15,558 nucleotides of DNA from G039029935 sp039029935 (GTDB lineage Bacteria > Chloroflexota > Anaerolineae > Caldilineales > Caldilineaceae): assembly GCA_039029935.1 (NCBI GenBank), contig JBCCFC010000154.1, positions 1 to 15,558 on the forward strand, read 5' to 3'. The stretch's first letter is position 1, and each line of letters starts with the position of its first letter. A program made the translations under genes and the position numbers. This document shows positions 6,801 to 13,608 of the stretch, in pieces. Below the pieces are notes generated by a model that was not told the origin of the DNA, did not search any database, and saw only the letters and a list, made by a program, of their open reading frames with translations.

Positions 6801-6853
6801 ACGGCCATGCGTTTCTGCACATAAAGTTTTGAATTGTTGTGATGAAGAAAAGA

Positions 6854-6883
6854 TTGACATTATTATGTGTCTAAGTGTATAAT
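6854..6883 (+). promoter_or_regulatory. Consensus sigma-70-type promoter of the Uma2 gene
   Basis: A perfect TTGACA (6854-6859) and a perfect TATAAT (6878-6883) are separated by 18 bp. Transcription would start near 6890 and give a leader of about 66 nt before the ATG at 6956. The leader holds the palindrome TCCACGTGGA (6904-6913) and an 8-bp stem AAAATCCA/TGGATTTT (6900-6907 with 6925-6932) just upstream of the AAGGAG. This is the strongest promoter visible in the window. Confidence 0.8.
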
Positions 6884-6955
6884 TGTTGCGGATTGAATAA
6901 AAATCCACGTGGACTATTGACGGATGGATTTTGGAGAAAAAGGAGTTTGCGTATT

Positions 6956-8074
6956 ATGCAATCGACCCAAACAGCCTTCTTCGATGATGTGGAAGAAAAA
7001 GTCATCCCAAATGCGGTGATGAGAGAAAAGCTCTCAACCAAGTCAAAAGATCGAATAAGTGAATCGTCTATACATCTATCTGGTGCAGAGCGTAAACGGC
7101 TCAAAAACGGACGATGGTTGAACGGTGCATCTCGCAGATACAACGATGAAATAGATTTGGATAGCCCAGAGCTTGATTCACTCGAAGAGGGTGATACCTT
7201 AGACGGTCTAAAAGTATCGCTTGAAGATTATTGGTCAAAAATTTATAACAAAACCGAGCGGTTCTATGAATGGAATAACGGCATCTTGGAGGAAAAACCC
7301 AGAATGGCTCAACTCAGGAAGTATTGGATATGTAAATGGTTTCTTCAACTACTATACGATTACTTATATGTCAATCCTATTGCGACTATTATTGAGTCGG
7401 ATATGGGCTTTGAATTTCCACTAGCCAGCGGTGGGACACAAGTGCGTGGACCGGATATCGGCATCGTCCTGAATACCAATCCCGTTCAACTGGGTGAGTG
7501 GGAATATTCCTACCAAGGTATTTTTGATCTGTGTATCGAGTTGATTTCAGACTCTAGGGGAGAACATATTACACGAGATACTCAGGACAAACGAACTGAG
7601 TATGCCCATGCGGGTGTCACAGAATATTTTATTTTGGATGATAGCCGACCCCCTCGACCGAATGAAACAGCATTTTATCGACTAAACGCCAACGGCATTT
7701 ATCAGCCCATTCAACCCGTGAACGGTATTATCGTCTGCTCGGTTTTGCCAGAGTTTCAATTTCGCCGTGAACATCTCTTTACGCAACCAGACCTTATAAC
7801 CTTGCTGGATGATCCTGTCTACCAAGGATATATCTTACCATATGTTCGAGCGGAACGGTTGGAAACTGAACGGGAGCGGCAACGGACTGAAGAGGAACGG
7901 CAACGGACTGAAGAGGAACGGCAACGGACTGAAGAGGAACGGCAACGGGCTGAAGAGTTAGCTCAAGCATTGGCTGTAGAGCGTGCATTGAATGCTGAGA
8001 ATCTTGTATACACAGACAGGCTACATGCCTATCTTGCATCTATTGGTGTAGATTTGCCAAGTGATTTGAGATAG
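6956..8074 (+). CDS. Uma2-family PD-(D/E)XK nuclease-like protein with coiled-coil tail
   Basis: A 372-aa protein with a Uma2 (formerly DUF820) restriction-endonuclease-fold domain at about 88-270. Visible family markers are YEWNNGILEEKP (104-115), RGPDIGIV with D167, CIELISDS with E195, and DKRTEYAHAGVTEYFILD with K212, the usual Asp/Glu/Lys set. An unusual hydrophilic N-terminal extension of about 85 residues precedes the domain. Behind it, 300-345 is a charged coiled coil built from RTEEERQ heptads, and a short tail ends LPSDLR. The biological role of Uma2 proteins is not settled; many are multicopy in Chloroflexota and cyanobacteria. AAGGAG lies 10 nt before the ATG at 6956. A GTG at 6875 lies within the promoter and is rejected. 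It is a single-gene unit bounded by its promoter and a strong terminator. Confidence 0.88.
   Translation: MQSTQTAFFDDVEEKVIPNAVMREKLSTKSKDRISESSIHLSGAERKRLKNGRWLNGASRRYNDEIDLDSPELDSLEEGDTLDGLKVSLEDYWSKIYNKTERFYEWNNGILEEKPRMAQLRKYWICKWFLQLLYDYLYVNPIATIIESDMGFEFPLASGGTQVRGPDIGIVLNTNPVQLGEWEYSYQGIFDLCIELISDSRGEHITRDTQDKRTEYAHAGVTEYFILDDSRPPRPNETAFYRLNANGIYQPIQPVNGIIVCSVLPEFQFRREHLFTQPDLITLLDDPVYQGYILPYVRAERLETERERQRTEEERQRTEEERQRTEEERQRAEELAQALAVERALNAENLVYTDRLHAYLASIGVDLPSDLR
7874..7957 (+). repeat. Four 21-bp in-frame repeats encoding coiled-coil heptads
   Basis: Four tandem 21-bp units (7874, 7895, 7916 and 7937) differ at only a few bases. Each encodes one ERQRTEE heptad (the last ERQRAEE). 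The near identity at DNA level indicates recent slippage or unequal exchange that adds whole heptads and so lengthens the coil without breaking its register. Confidence 0.93.
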
Positions 8075-8115
8075 GAAAATTGGATTGTCTCTGCACTAAA
8101 TGAAGGTATGATGAG

Positions 8116-8159
8116 GTGAAAGAAAAAGACTCGCCAACTGGCGAGTCTTTTTCTTTCAC
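8116..8159. terminator. Bidirectional intrinsic terminator between Uma2 and DUF1501a
   Basis: A perfect 20-bp stem (8116-8135 with 8140-8159) has the loop AACT. The GC-rich core GACTCGCC is flanked by A-rich and T-rich sides, so a T-run follows the core on either strand. It lies between convergent genes and should stop both. Confidence 0.95.
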
Positions 8160-8207
8160 AGTGCAATGATGCAACGGTTGTATATCTACTGAATCTCCAC
8201 TGAATCT

Positions 8208-9773
8208 CTAGCGAATCACAGGCAGGTACACATGCCGAATCTGCGTTCCGGTGTATACTTCATCTGCCGTCTCTGTTAAGAGGTCTACGCCAGGAACCTC
8301 GTCATCCAGCATCTGTTCATCCGGTAAAACCTCTGTCGCTTCCTCTTCCATCATCAGTTCATCCAAGAAATCATCGGTTTCAGCATCACTGTTCTCGGTC
8401 AGCTCGCCCGTCAGCATGGGTGTACTAAAACGCGGGTCGGTCGTGGTCAAGGCAATCGCTGGTGCAGCACTGGCCCCATCCAGCGGCGCGGGTGCCCCCG
8501 CTACGCCCAAGTAATTGGCGTTGTAGTTGGGGAAGACATCGGCAAGGGCTGGGTTACGCAGACGCAGCTCCACCACTTCGCTCAGGACATCACGGAAATC
8601 AGTTGTCACGGCTAAATCGCCCCGATCCAAATTATCGGGGGCAAGACCCGGCCAGTTGCCATACACGTTGCCACCGATGATGTTGCGTCCCATGAGGAAC
8701 ATACAGCTACCATGACCGTGATCCGTGCCTCGGCTGCCATTTTCATAGGCACGACGACCAAACTCACTCATCACCACGACAGAGATGTTCTCCATGCGGT
8801 CGTTCATATCGGTGTAGAAGGCATTCAAGTTACCAGCCAAATTTGCCAACAATCCAGCCATACGTCCTTCATCATAGGTTCCCATAAACTCATGGGTGTC
8901 CCAGCCGCCTGCATCGACACAGGCGACTTCCAAGCCCACATCAGCGCGGATTAACTGAGCGATCTGGCTCAAACCGCGTCCAAAAGAATCTTCCATGTTG
9001 TAGGTCGCGCCATGCTGTGGTGTGTATTGGGTGGGGTCCGCATTCTCCAGCATCCTGACTGCTTCAAAGGTATCATCAACCCCATCCGACAACATCTGGT
9101 AGGTTTCATAGCGTGCGCCATTGCCTTGGCCGATGAGATACAGATTCTCCAAGGCAGCCTGTGCTTCGAAGACATCACGCTGACGACCTTGAAGATGAAA
9201 ATCAGCAATGCTTTTGAGGGCAACGGCAGGGATGGGACCACGCAAACTCTGCTGGGCACGGTCGCCCATGCCCACTGCGCGAAATGGCGAATTGTTGCGT
9301 TCTGCAGTGGTCATCAGATGCCGCCCAATCCATCCAGTTGCCACGCTTTTGTCCCCTGGCGTTCCCCGTTCCATATAGTCCATCGCTGTAAAGTGGCTAC
9401 GTGTCGGGTCCGGGCTACCAGCGGCATGGACAATCCCAAAGTCACCTTGTTGCCAGATTTCCAGCAGTGGAGCCATACGTGGGTGGAACCCAAACTGCCC
9501 ATCAAGGTCCAACACTTTGTCATCTGGAATCTGAATCGTGGGGCGGCTATCATAATAGTGGGATTCATTGTAAGGGACAACGGCACTCAAGCTATCCATT
9601 GCACCACGCAGAAAAATGCAAACCAATATATCACCGTTGGTTGCGTTTTCCGGTAAAGACGCAAAGGCCATGCGTGGCATCCACGAAGGCAGCGTCAGCC
9701 CTGCAATGCCGACAACGCCTGCCCGTTGCATAAACGAGCGACGCGAAAATTTAGTTGTATTTATCGTAAACAT
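8208..9773 (-). CDS. Tat-exported DUF1501 protein, copy a
   Basis: A 521-aa secreted protein of the DUF1501 family (Pfam PF07394), which has an alkaline-phosphatase/sulfatase-like fold but no established reaction. A Tat signal SRRSF (10-14) with hydrophobic stretch to about 39 begins it. Family motifs are FLRGAMD (54-60), SPDPTRSHFTAMD (120-132), GGWDTH (289-294) and FGRRAYENGSRGTDHGHG (338-355). The Asp/His clusters are likely metal ligands. After residue 458 comes an acidic tail containing LDELMMEEE, ending RHVYLPVIR, a terminal motif shared with copy b. The start has only a weak SD (AGAGATAA) but is the only one that keeps the Tat motif. It follows DUF1800a by 106 nt, so it is probably the second gene of that operon. 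The bidirectional terminator lies downstream. Confidence 0.92.
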   Translation of the reverse strand: MFTINTTKFSRRSFMQRAGVVGIAGLTLPSWMPRMAFASLPENATNGDILVCIFLRGAMDSLSAVVPYNESHYYDSRPTIQIPDDKVLDLDGQFGFHPRMAPLLEIWQQGDFGIVHAAGSPDPTRSHFTAMDYMERGTPGDKSVATGWIGRHLMTTAERNNSPFRAVGMGDRAQQSLRGPIPAVALKSIADFHLQGRQRDVFEAQAALENLYLIGQGNGARYETYQMLSDGVDDTFEAVRMLENADPTQYTPQHGATYNMEDSFGRGLSQIAQLIRADVGLEVACVDAGGWDTHEFMGTYDEGRMAGLLANLAGNLNAFYTDMNDRMENISVVVMSEFGRRAYENGSRGTDHGHGSCMFLMGRNIIGGNVYGNWPGLAPDNLDRGDLAVTTDFRDVLSEVVELRLRNPALADVFPNYNANYLGVAGAPAPLDGASAAPAIALTTTDPRFSTPMLTGELTENSDAETDDFLDELMMEEEATEVLPDEQMLDDEVPGVDLLTETADEVYTGTQIRHVYLPVIR

Positions 9774-9879
9774 AATTGCTTATCTCTGTTATTTATTCAA
9801 TCGGAATTCATGAAGTTGGCTGCGATAGGTAAATGTATCGTCGGTCGCGGTTATGCGCTCGACCCATCTCGTGACTCTG

Positions 9880-11616
9880 CTATCGGAACTGAAAATAGGG
9901 CGAATTGAGAATCAACCCAGCCAACTGCGATATCTTATCAACAAGCATATCGTCCGGGATTTCATCGCTGGCATACAACCCCATATAACCGAGCAGACTA
10001 TTTTGGTCAACGGCGTCGATGGGTTGAAAGAGGAGGCGACTGGCAAGCATGTTCACCAATTGCCCGGCATTGATGGGTCGAACACCATTGAGCAGCCCAA
10101 GGTAGTCGATCTGCATCCCCTGTCGGTTAAAAGAGGTATGTTTTTGGTTGCCAGTCAGTCGTTTTTGGATAAAATTCCAGCGGGCTAACATGGCGGTGTT
10201 GGTCATCCATGCACCCATCGCATCGGGATAGCCTGTTGGTGGCGGCCATCCAAAGAGTGGTTGTCCCATAAGGGTCATTTCATTGTGTAAGACACGTACC
10301 GAGCGGTTGGGTACATCTTCGGTCAACTGCATGTTGTAGACACGCATCGCTGCGGCCATAAAATCAAAGGGACGGCGGAATTTTGAGTTCATAAATTCCG
10401 GTTGGAAGAAGCTCGCACTGTTGTAGATGACACGGAGCATGGGTTTGATGCGTGTATCGTTGTTGAGGTAGGCTTTGGCCGCGGCATTGACAACATTTGC
10501 TGGTGGGTTCTCTCCCAAAAAACGAACACAGAGTTTGTGCGCCAGATAGTGCGCTGTATTTTCATGATGCGCCAGATAGTTGAGCAGATCAATGCCATCC
10601 TGCACCGCCTCTGCACCGCTACGCCCTGGACTCTCCCATTCCTTAACCTTCAGCGGTCCCGTATAGTGCCGTCCACTGCGAAAGATAAATTCACGCGTCT
10701 GGCCGCTGATGCCCCAACCTGTCAGACAATATGCCGCGTTGCGTACATCTTCCTCTGTGTAGCCATCTTCCTCGCTGACCGTGTGTAGTTCCAGCAGTTC
10801 GCGGCCATAGTTTTCATTGGGCGATGTCTTTGTGCTGGAGGCGTTGTCCAGATAGGAGAGCATAGCCGGGCTTTGTGCTGAGGCAAGCAACATGTTGCTG
10901 AATTTGCCCATAGCATGTTTGCGAATGACCTCGCGGTCGTCGGTGATCTTATAATATTTGACGGCCCCATCGCTGATGTACATGTTGAAATGATTGGTCC
11001 AAAAATCGACCATCAACTCATACAACTGTCGTTTGCTGTAAATTGCCCGCAGCATGGTGGCATAAATCAGTTGACGATGGGCTTGGTTGCGCTCTGTTCG
11101 CTCCATATCAAAGAGTTCTTTGCTGGTCATGTTGATCATGGAAAAGTGCGCAAGCAATGTATCCATCTCGCTATCGTCAATTTGTTTGTAGGCAAGTTGT
11201 TCTTTGAAGTAGTCATCGCGGCCAATCTCACGGATATGCGCAACGGTTTCTGGCGTTGGACCAAAGGAGAAGCGACGTAGGACGTGTAGATCAGGATCGT
11301 TGGTGATCCAAATCTCTGCGGATTCGGGGCGTGACAGTTTTACCTTCGCCGTAGGTGCTATATCATGTGCAGCACTGGCTGTTGCATTCTGCCCTGGTAT
11401 CATTGTCGTGTTGGCTGTTGCGGCGACGACGCCTGTCAATGTACCCGCCCCCAACGTTTGCAAAAAGTGACGTCGTGAAAAATGTTGCTGTGTCGCGTCC
11501 TGCTGTGTTGTGCCTGGCTGTGTTGTGTCTGGCTGTGTTGTTGATTGTGGCGATGAAGTTGGCGATGATGAGTGCGATGGTAGACCTGTTTCTGATGAAG
11601 TTTGATCTTGACTCAT
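9880..11616 (-). CDS. Tat-exported DUF1800 protein, copy a
   Basis: A 578-aa DUF1800 family protein (Pfam PF08811). Its function is unknown, but it is habitually encoded next to DUF1501. The N-terminus is unusual: 45 residues rich in Ser, Thr, Gln and Pro precede the Tat motif FSRRHFL (46-52). The core shows HVLRRFSFGPTP (111-122), WTNHFN (206-211), NENYGRELLELHT (267-279), KLCVRFLGENPP (361-372), FRRPFDFM (413-420) and GWPPPTGYPD (456-465). It ends NSPYFQFR like copy b. The ATG at 11616 is chosen because AAAGGA is 7 nt upstream and it lies downstream of an extended -10 element. The longer frame from 11808 would start upstream of that promoter, inside the preceding terminator. It is the first gene of pair a. 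Confidence 0.92.
   Translation of the reverse strand: MSQDQTSSETGLPSHSSSPTSSPQSTTQPDTTQPGTTQQDATQQHFSRRHFLQTLGAGTLTGVVAATANTTMIPGQNATASAAHDIAPTAKVKLSRPESAEIWITNDPDLHVLRRFSFGPTPETVAHIREIGRDDYFKEQLAYKQIDDSEMDTLLAHFSMINMTSKELFDMERTERNQAHRQLIYATMLRAIYSKRQLYELMVDFWTNHFNMYISDGAVKYYKITDDREVIRKHAMGKFSNMLLASAQSPAMLSYLDNASSTKTSPNENYGRELLELHTVSEEDGYTEEDVRNAAYCLTGWGISGQTREFIFRSGRHYTGPLKVKEWESPGRSGAEAVQDGIDLLNYLAHHENTAHYLAHKLCVRFLGENPPANVVNAAAKAYLNNDTRIKPMLRVIYNSASFFQPEFMNSKFRRPFDFMAAAMRVYNMQLTEDVPNRSVRVLHNEMTLMGQPLFGWPPPTGYPDAMGAWMTNTAMLARWNFIQKRLTGNQKHTSFNRQGMQIDYLGLLNGVRPINAGQLVNMLASRLLFQPIDAVDQNSLLGYMGLYASDEIPDDMLVDKISQLAGLILNSPYFQFR
11488..11547 (-). repeat. 15-bp in-frame repeats encoding the DUF1800a pre-Tat stretch
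   Basis: Four degenerate 15-bp units (11488, 11503, 11518 and 11533, plus-strand form CTGTGTTGTGTCTGG) encode the TTQPDTTQPGTTQQDATQQ region. The paralogous DUF1800b lacks this expansion, so it arose after or during the duplication. Confidence 0.8.
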
Positions 11617-11730
11617 CGTTTGTTCCTTTTCCAAATCGAATGGTTGATTAAAGATTGAATTTTGAACGTGTAAGCTTAAGTTAGCTGTAATCCATAACAA
11701 TTTAAATGTGTGTCGGTGAAAACGAATGTT

Positions 11731-11739
11731 AGTATAGCA
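11731..11739 (-). promoter_or_regulatory. Extended -10 element upstream of DUF1800a
   Basis: On the minus strand the sequence reads TGCTATACT, an extended -10 (TGnTATAAT-like), with no good -35. It lies between the terminator of pair b and the ATG at 11616, with a leader of about 108 nt. It would let pair a be transcribed separately from pair b. Confidence 0.5.
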
Positions 11740-11795
11740 GAAAAGGTACGCAGAGATGCTTACAGAAAGCTGTTGCAAGAAAAGTTGTTTAAAAT

Positions 11796-11826
11796 AAAAA
11801 AGACCCACCGTGTGGTGAGCCTTTTT
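11796..11826. terminator. Intrinsic terminator ending the DUF1800b-DUF1501b operon
   Basis: GACCCACC (11802-11809) pairs with GGTGAGCC (11814-11821) through a GTGT loop with two G-T pairs. An A-run precedes it and a T-run follows, so on the minus strand it is followed by TTTTTTATTTT. Its construction resembles the terminator at 8116-8159, and it separates the two gene pairs. Confidence 0.85.
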
Positions 11827-11856
11827 CTCGTTGAAGAGGAAAATCTAAACCAGTAA

Positions 11857-11895
11857 CACAGATTGGTTATCTGTGACGCAGGTAGCCAACCTGCG
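11857..11895. repeat. Double-hairpin repeat with compensatory substitutions
   Basis: Two adjacent 19-base hairpins: CACAGAT-TGGTT-ATCTGTG (11857-11875) and CGCAGGT-AGCCA-ACCTGCG (11877-11895). The reverse complement of the second (CGCAGGTTGGCTACCTGCG) aligns with the first over its whole length. The stem differences at positions 2/18 and 6/14 are paired changes that keep base pairing. It lies between the DUF1501b stop and its terminator, so it would be in that transcript's 3' untranslated region. Confidence 0.85.
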
Positions 11896-11971
11896 ATACT
11901 TTCCTTTGTCCTTAGCTATTTTCTATTTCGCCAGAATCAATGACCTACGAATACTCAGACCGCCCAATATC

Positions 11972-13552
11972 CTATTTAATGATCGGCAAGAACACCCGAT
12001 TCGTCTGTTCCGTACTAGACACATCCTCTGCCGTTTCACTCAGCAAGTCTGCCAACAACTCATCCTGCGGCTCATCCACAAATAGATCTTCACCCATCAT
12101 CATACCACTAGAATCTTCGTCCATCATCAACTCATCGAGCAACATCTCGGATTCCATGTCAGCCTCGCCCACCAGTTTACCCGTCATCATTGGTTCACTA
12201 AAGTGCGGTGCGTTGGTAGTAATATCAATGGCACGATGTCCAGCATTGGCTGCACTGATTGGTGTTGGTGCGCCTGCAACCCCCAAGTATGTGGGTGTGT
12301 AGCCAGGGAAAATGGTGTCCAGAGCCGTGTTGTCCAAACGCATTTGGATGACTTCGCTCAAAACATCACGGTAATCAGTTGTGATTGCCAAATCGCCGCG
12401 ATCCAAGTTCTCTGGTGCAAGTCCGGGCCAATCGGTATAGACATGTCCACCGACAATACTGCCACCCATGAGGAACATACAGTTACCATGCCCGTGATCC
12501 GTGCCGCGACTGCCGTTTTCATAGGCACGACGACCAAATTCACTCATGACCATCACCGTGATGCCACTCATGAGGTCGCCCATATCCGTGTAGAAGGCGT
12601 TGAGGTCTGCGGCCAAGTTTTGGAGCAGCGTCGCCATGCGCCCGCTATTGTGCGTCCCCATAAACTGGTGCGTATCCCAGCCACCCGCATCGGCACAGGC
12701 CACTTCCAAGCCAACATCCGCACGAATCAACTGTGCGACTTGGCTTAAGCTGCGTCCTAGCGCGCTCTTCTTGTTGTACTTTGCACCATTCTGCGGAATG
12801 TATGTACTATCGTCAAGAGCTTCTAACGCTCTAGCCGCCTCAAAGGTGCCACCAGCCTCGTCAGCCAACATCTGGTATGTGCCATCACGTGGATCGCTGC
12901 CCTGCCCCAGTTGATAGAGACTTTCCAAGGCGACGCGCGCCTCTTCGACATCACGCCCACGCCCACGTAGGTGGAAATCGGCAATACTCTTAAAGACACT
13001 CGCCTGAACAGGTCCGCGCAGGCTGGTCTGCAACTTGTTGCCCATACCCACTGCACGGAACGGGGAGTTGTTGCGCTCGGCAGTCGTCTGCAAGTGGCGA
13101 CCAATCCAACCCGTGTGCAGCGTTGTCTCCCCCGGTGTCCCTCGCTCCATAAAGTCCATCGCTGTAAAGTGACTGCGGGTCGGGTCGGGGCTACCAACGG
13201 CCTGAACAATGGCGAGGTCTTGCTGTTGATAGATTTCGTGTAAGGGTGACATCTTGGGATGTAGCCCAAATTGGCCGTCCAAGTCCAACACCTTATTGTC
13301 TGGTACTGCAATGGTGGGACGCTGGTCAAAATAGTCCGCTTCATTGTAGGGAACGACTGCACTCAAGCCATCCATACCACCACGCAAAAAGACACAAATC
13401 AGGGTGTCACCAGCGGTCACAGTGTCAGGGGATGAGGCAAAGGCCATACGCGGCATCCATGCGGGTAAGCTCAGTCCAGTAATACCGACAACGCCTGCTC
13501 GCTGCATAAAAGAGCGACGTGAAAATCCAGATGTATTGTTATTATTTGACAT
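11972..13552 (-). CDS. Tat-exported DUF1501 protein, copy b
   Basis: A 526-aa paralogue of the 8208-9773 protein, alike along its whole length. The Tat motif is SRRSF (11-15), and the 14 residues from there are the same as in copy a. Conserved sites are FLRGGMDG (55-62), SPDPTRSHFTAMD (121-133), GGWDTH (290-295) and RGTDHGHG (349-356). From about 458 an acidic, Met-rich tail carries LDELMMDED and ends NRVFLPIIK. The tails diverge from copy a except at LDELMM and the terminal motif. AAGGA lies 7 nt before the ATG. It follows DUF1800b by 56 nt, forming an operon whose product pair is expected to act together outside the cytoplasmic membrane. A double-hairpin repeat and a terminator follow. Enzymatic activity is unknown. 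Confidence 0.92.
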   Translation of the reverse strand: MSNNNNTSGFSRRSFMQRAGVVGITGLSLPAWMPRMAFASSPDTVTAGDTLICVFLRGGMDGLSAVVPYNEADYFDQRPTIAVPDNKVLDLDGQFGLHPKMSPLHEIYQQQDLAIVQAVGSPDPTRSHFTAMDFMERGTPGETTLHTGWIGRHLQTTAERNNSPFRAVGMGNKLQTSLRGPVQASVFKSIADFHLRGRGRDVEEARVALESLYQLGQGSDPRDGTYQMLADEAGGTFEAARALEALDDSTYIPQNGAKYNKKSALGRSLSQVAQLIRADVGLEVACADAGGWDTHQFMGTHNSGRMATLLQNLAADLNAFYTDMGDLMSGITVMVMSEFGRRAYENGSRGTDHGHGNCMFLMGGSIVGGHVYTDWPGLAPENLDRGDLAITTDYRDVLSEVIQMRLDNTALDTIFPGYTPTYLGVAGAPTPISAANAGHRAIDITTNAPHFSEPMMTGKLVGEADMESEMLLDELMMDEDSSGMMMGEDLFVDEPQDELLADLLSETAEDVSSTEQTNRVFLPIIK

Positions 13553-13608
13553 GATTGTTTCCTTGTTCTTGACTGTTTAACTATTCACTATTCACTTTTT
13601 ACTAATTC

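Noticed and set aside
6875..6955. Upstream GTG start extending the Uma2 protein by 27 residues
   Set aside because: The GTG overlaps the -10 box of a consensus promoter, and the ATG at 6956 has an AAGGAG at a workable distance.
8251..9813. Several plus-strand frames opposite DUF1501a (for example 9012-9656, 214 codons)
   Set aside because: They lie entirely opposite a strongly supported gene, lack ribosome binding sites and read as low-information antisense translation.
11617..11808. Longer DUF1800a frame starting at 11808
   Set aside because: It would start inside the preceding terminator and upstream of an extended -10; the added residues are not signal-like, and AAAGGA precedes the ATG at 11616.
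12203..12748. Plus-strand 181-codon frame opposite DUF1501b
   Set aside because: A similar frame occurs opposite the paralogue simply because the sense gene is duplicated; no independent evidence of coding.
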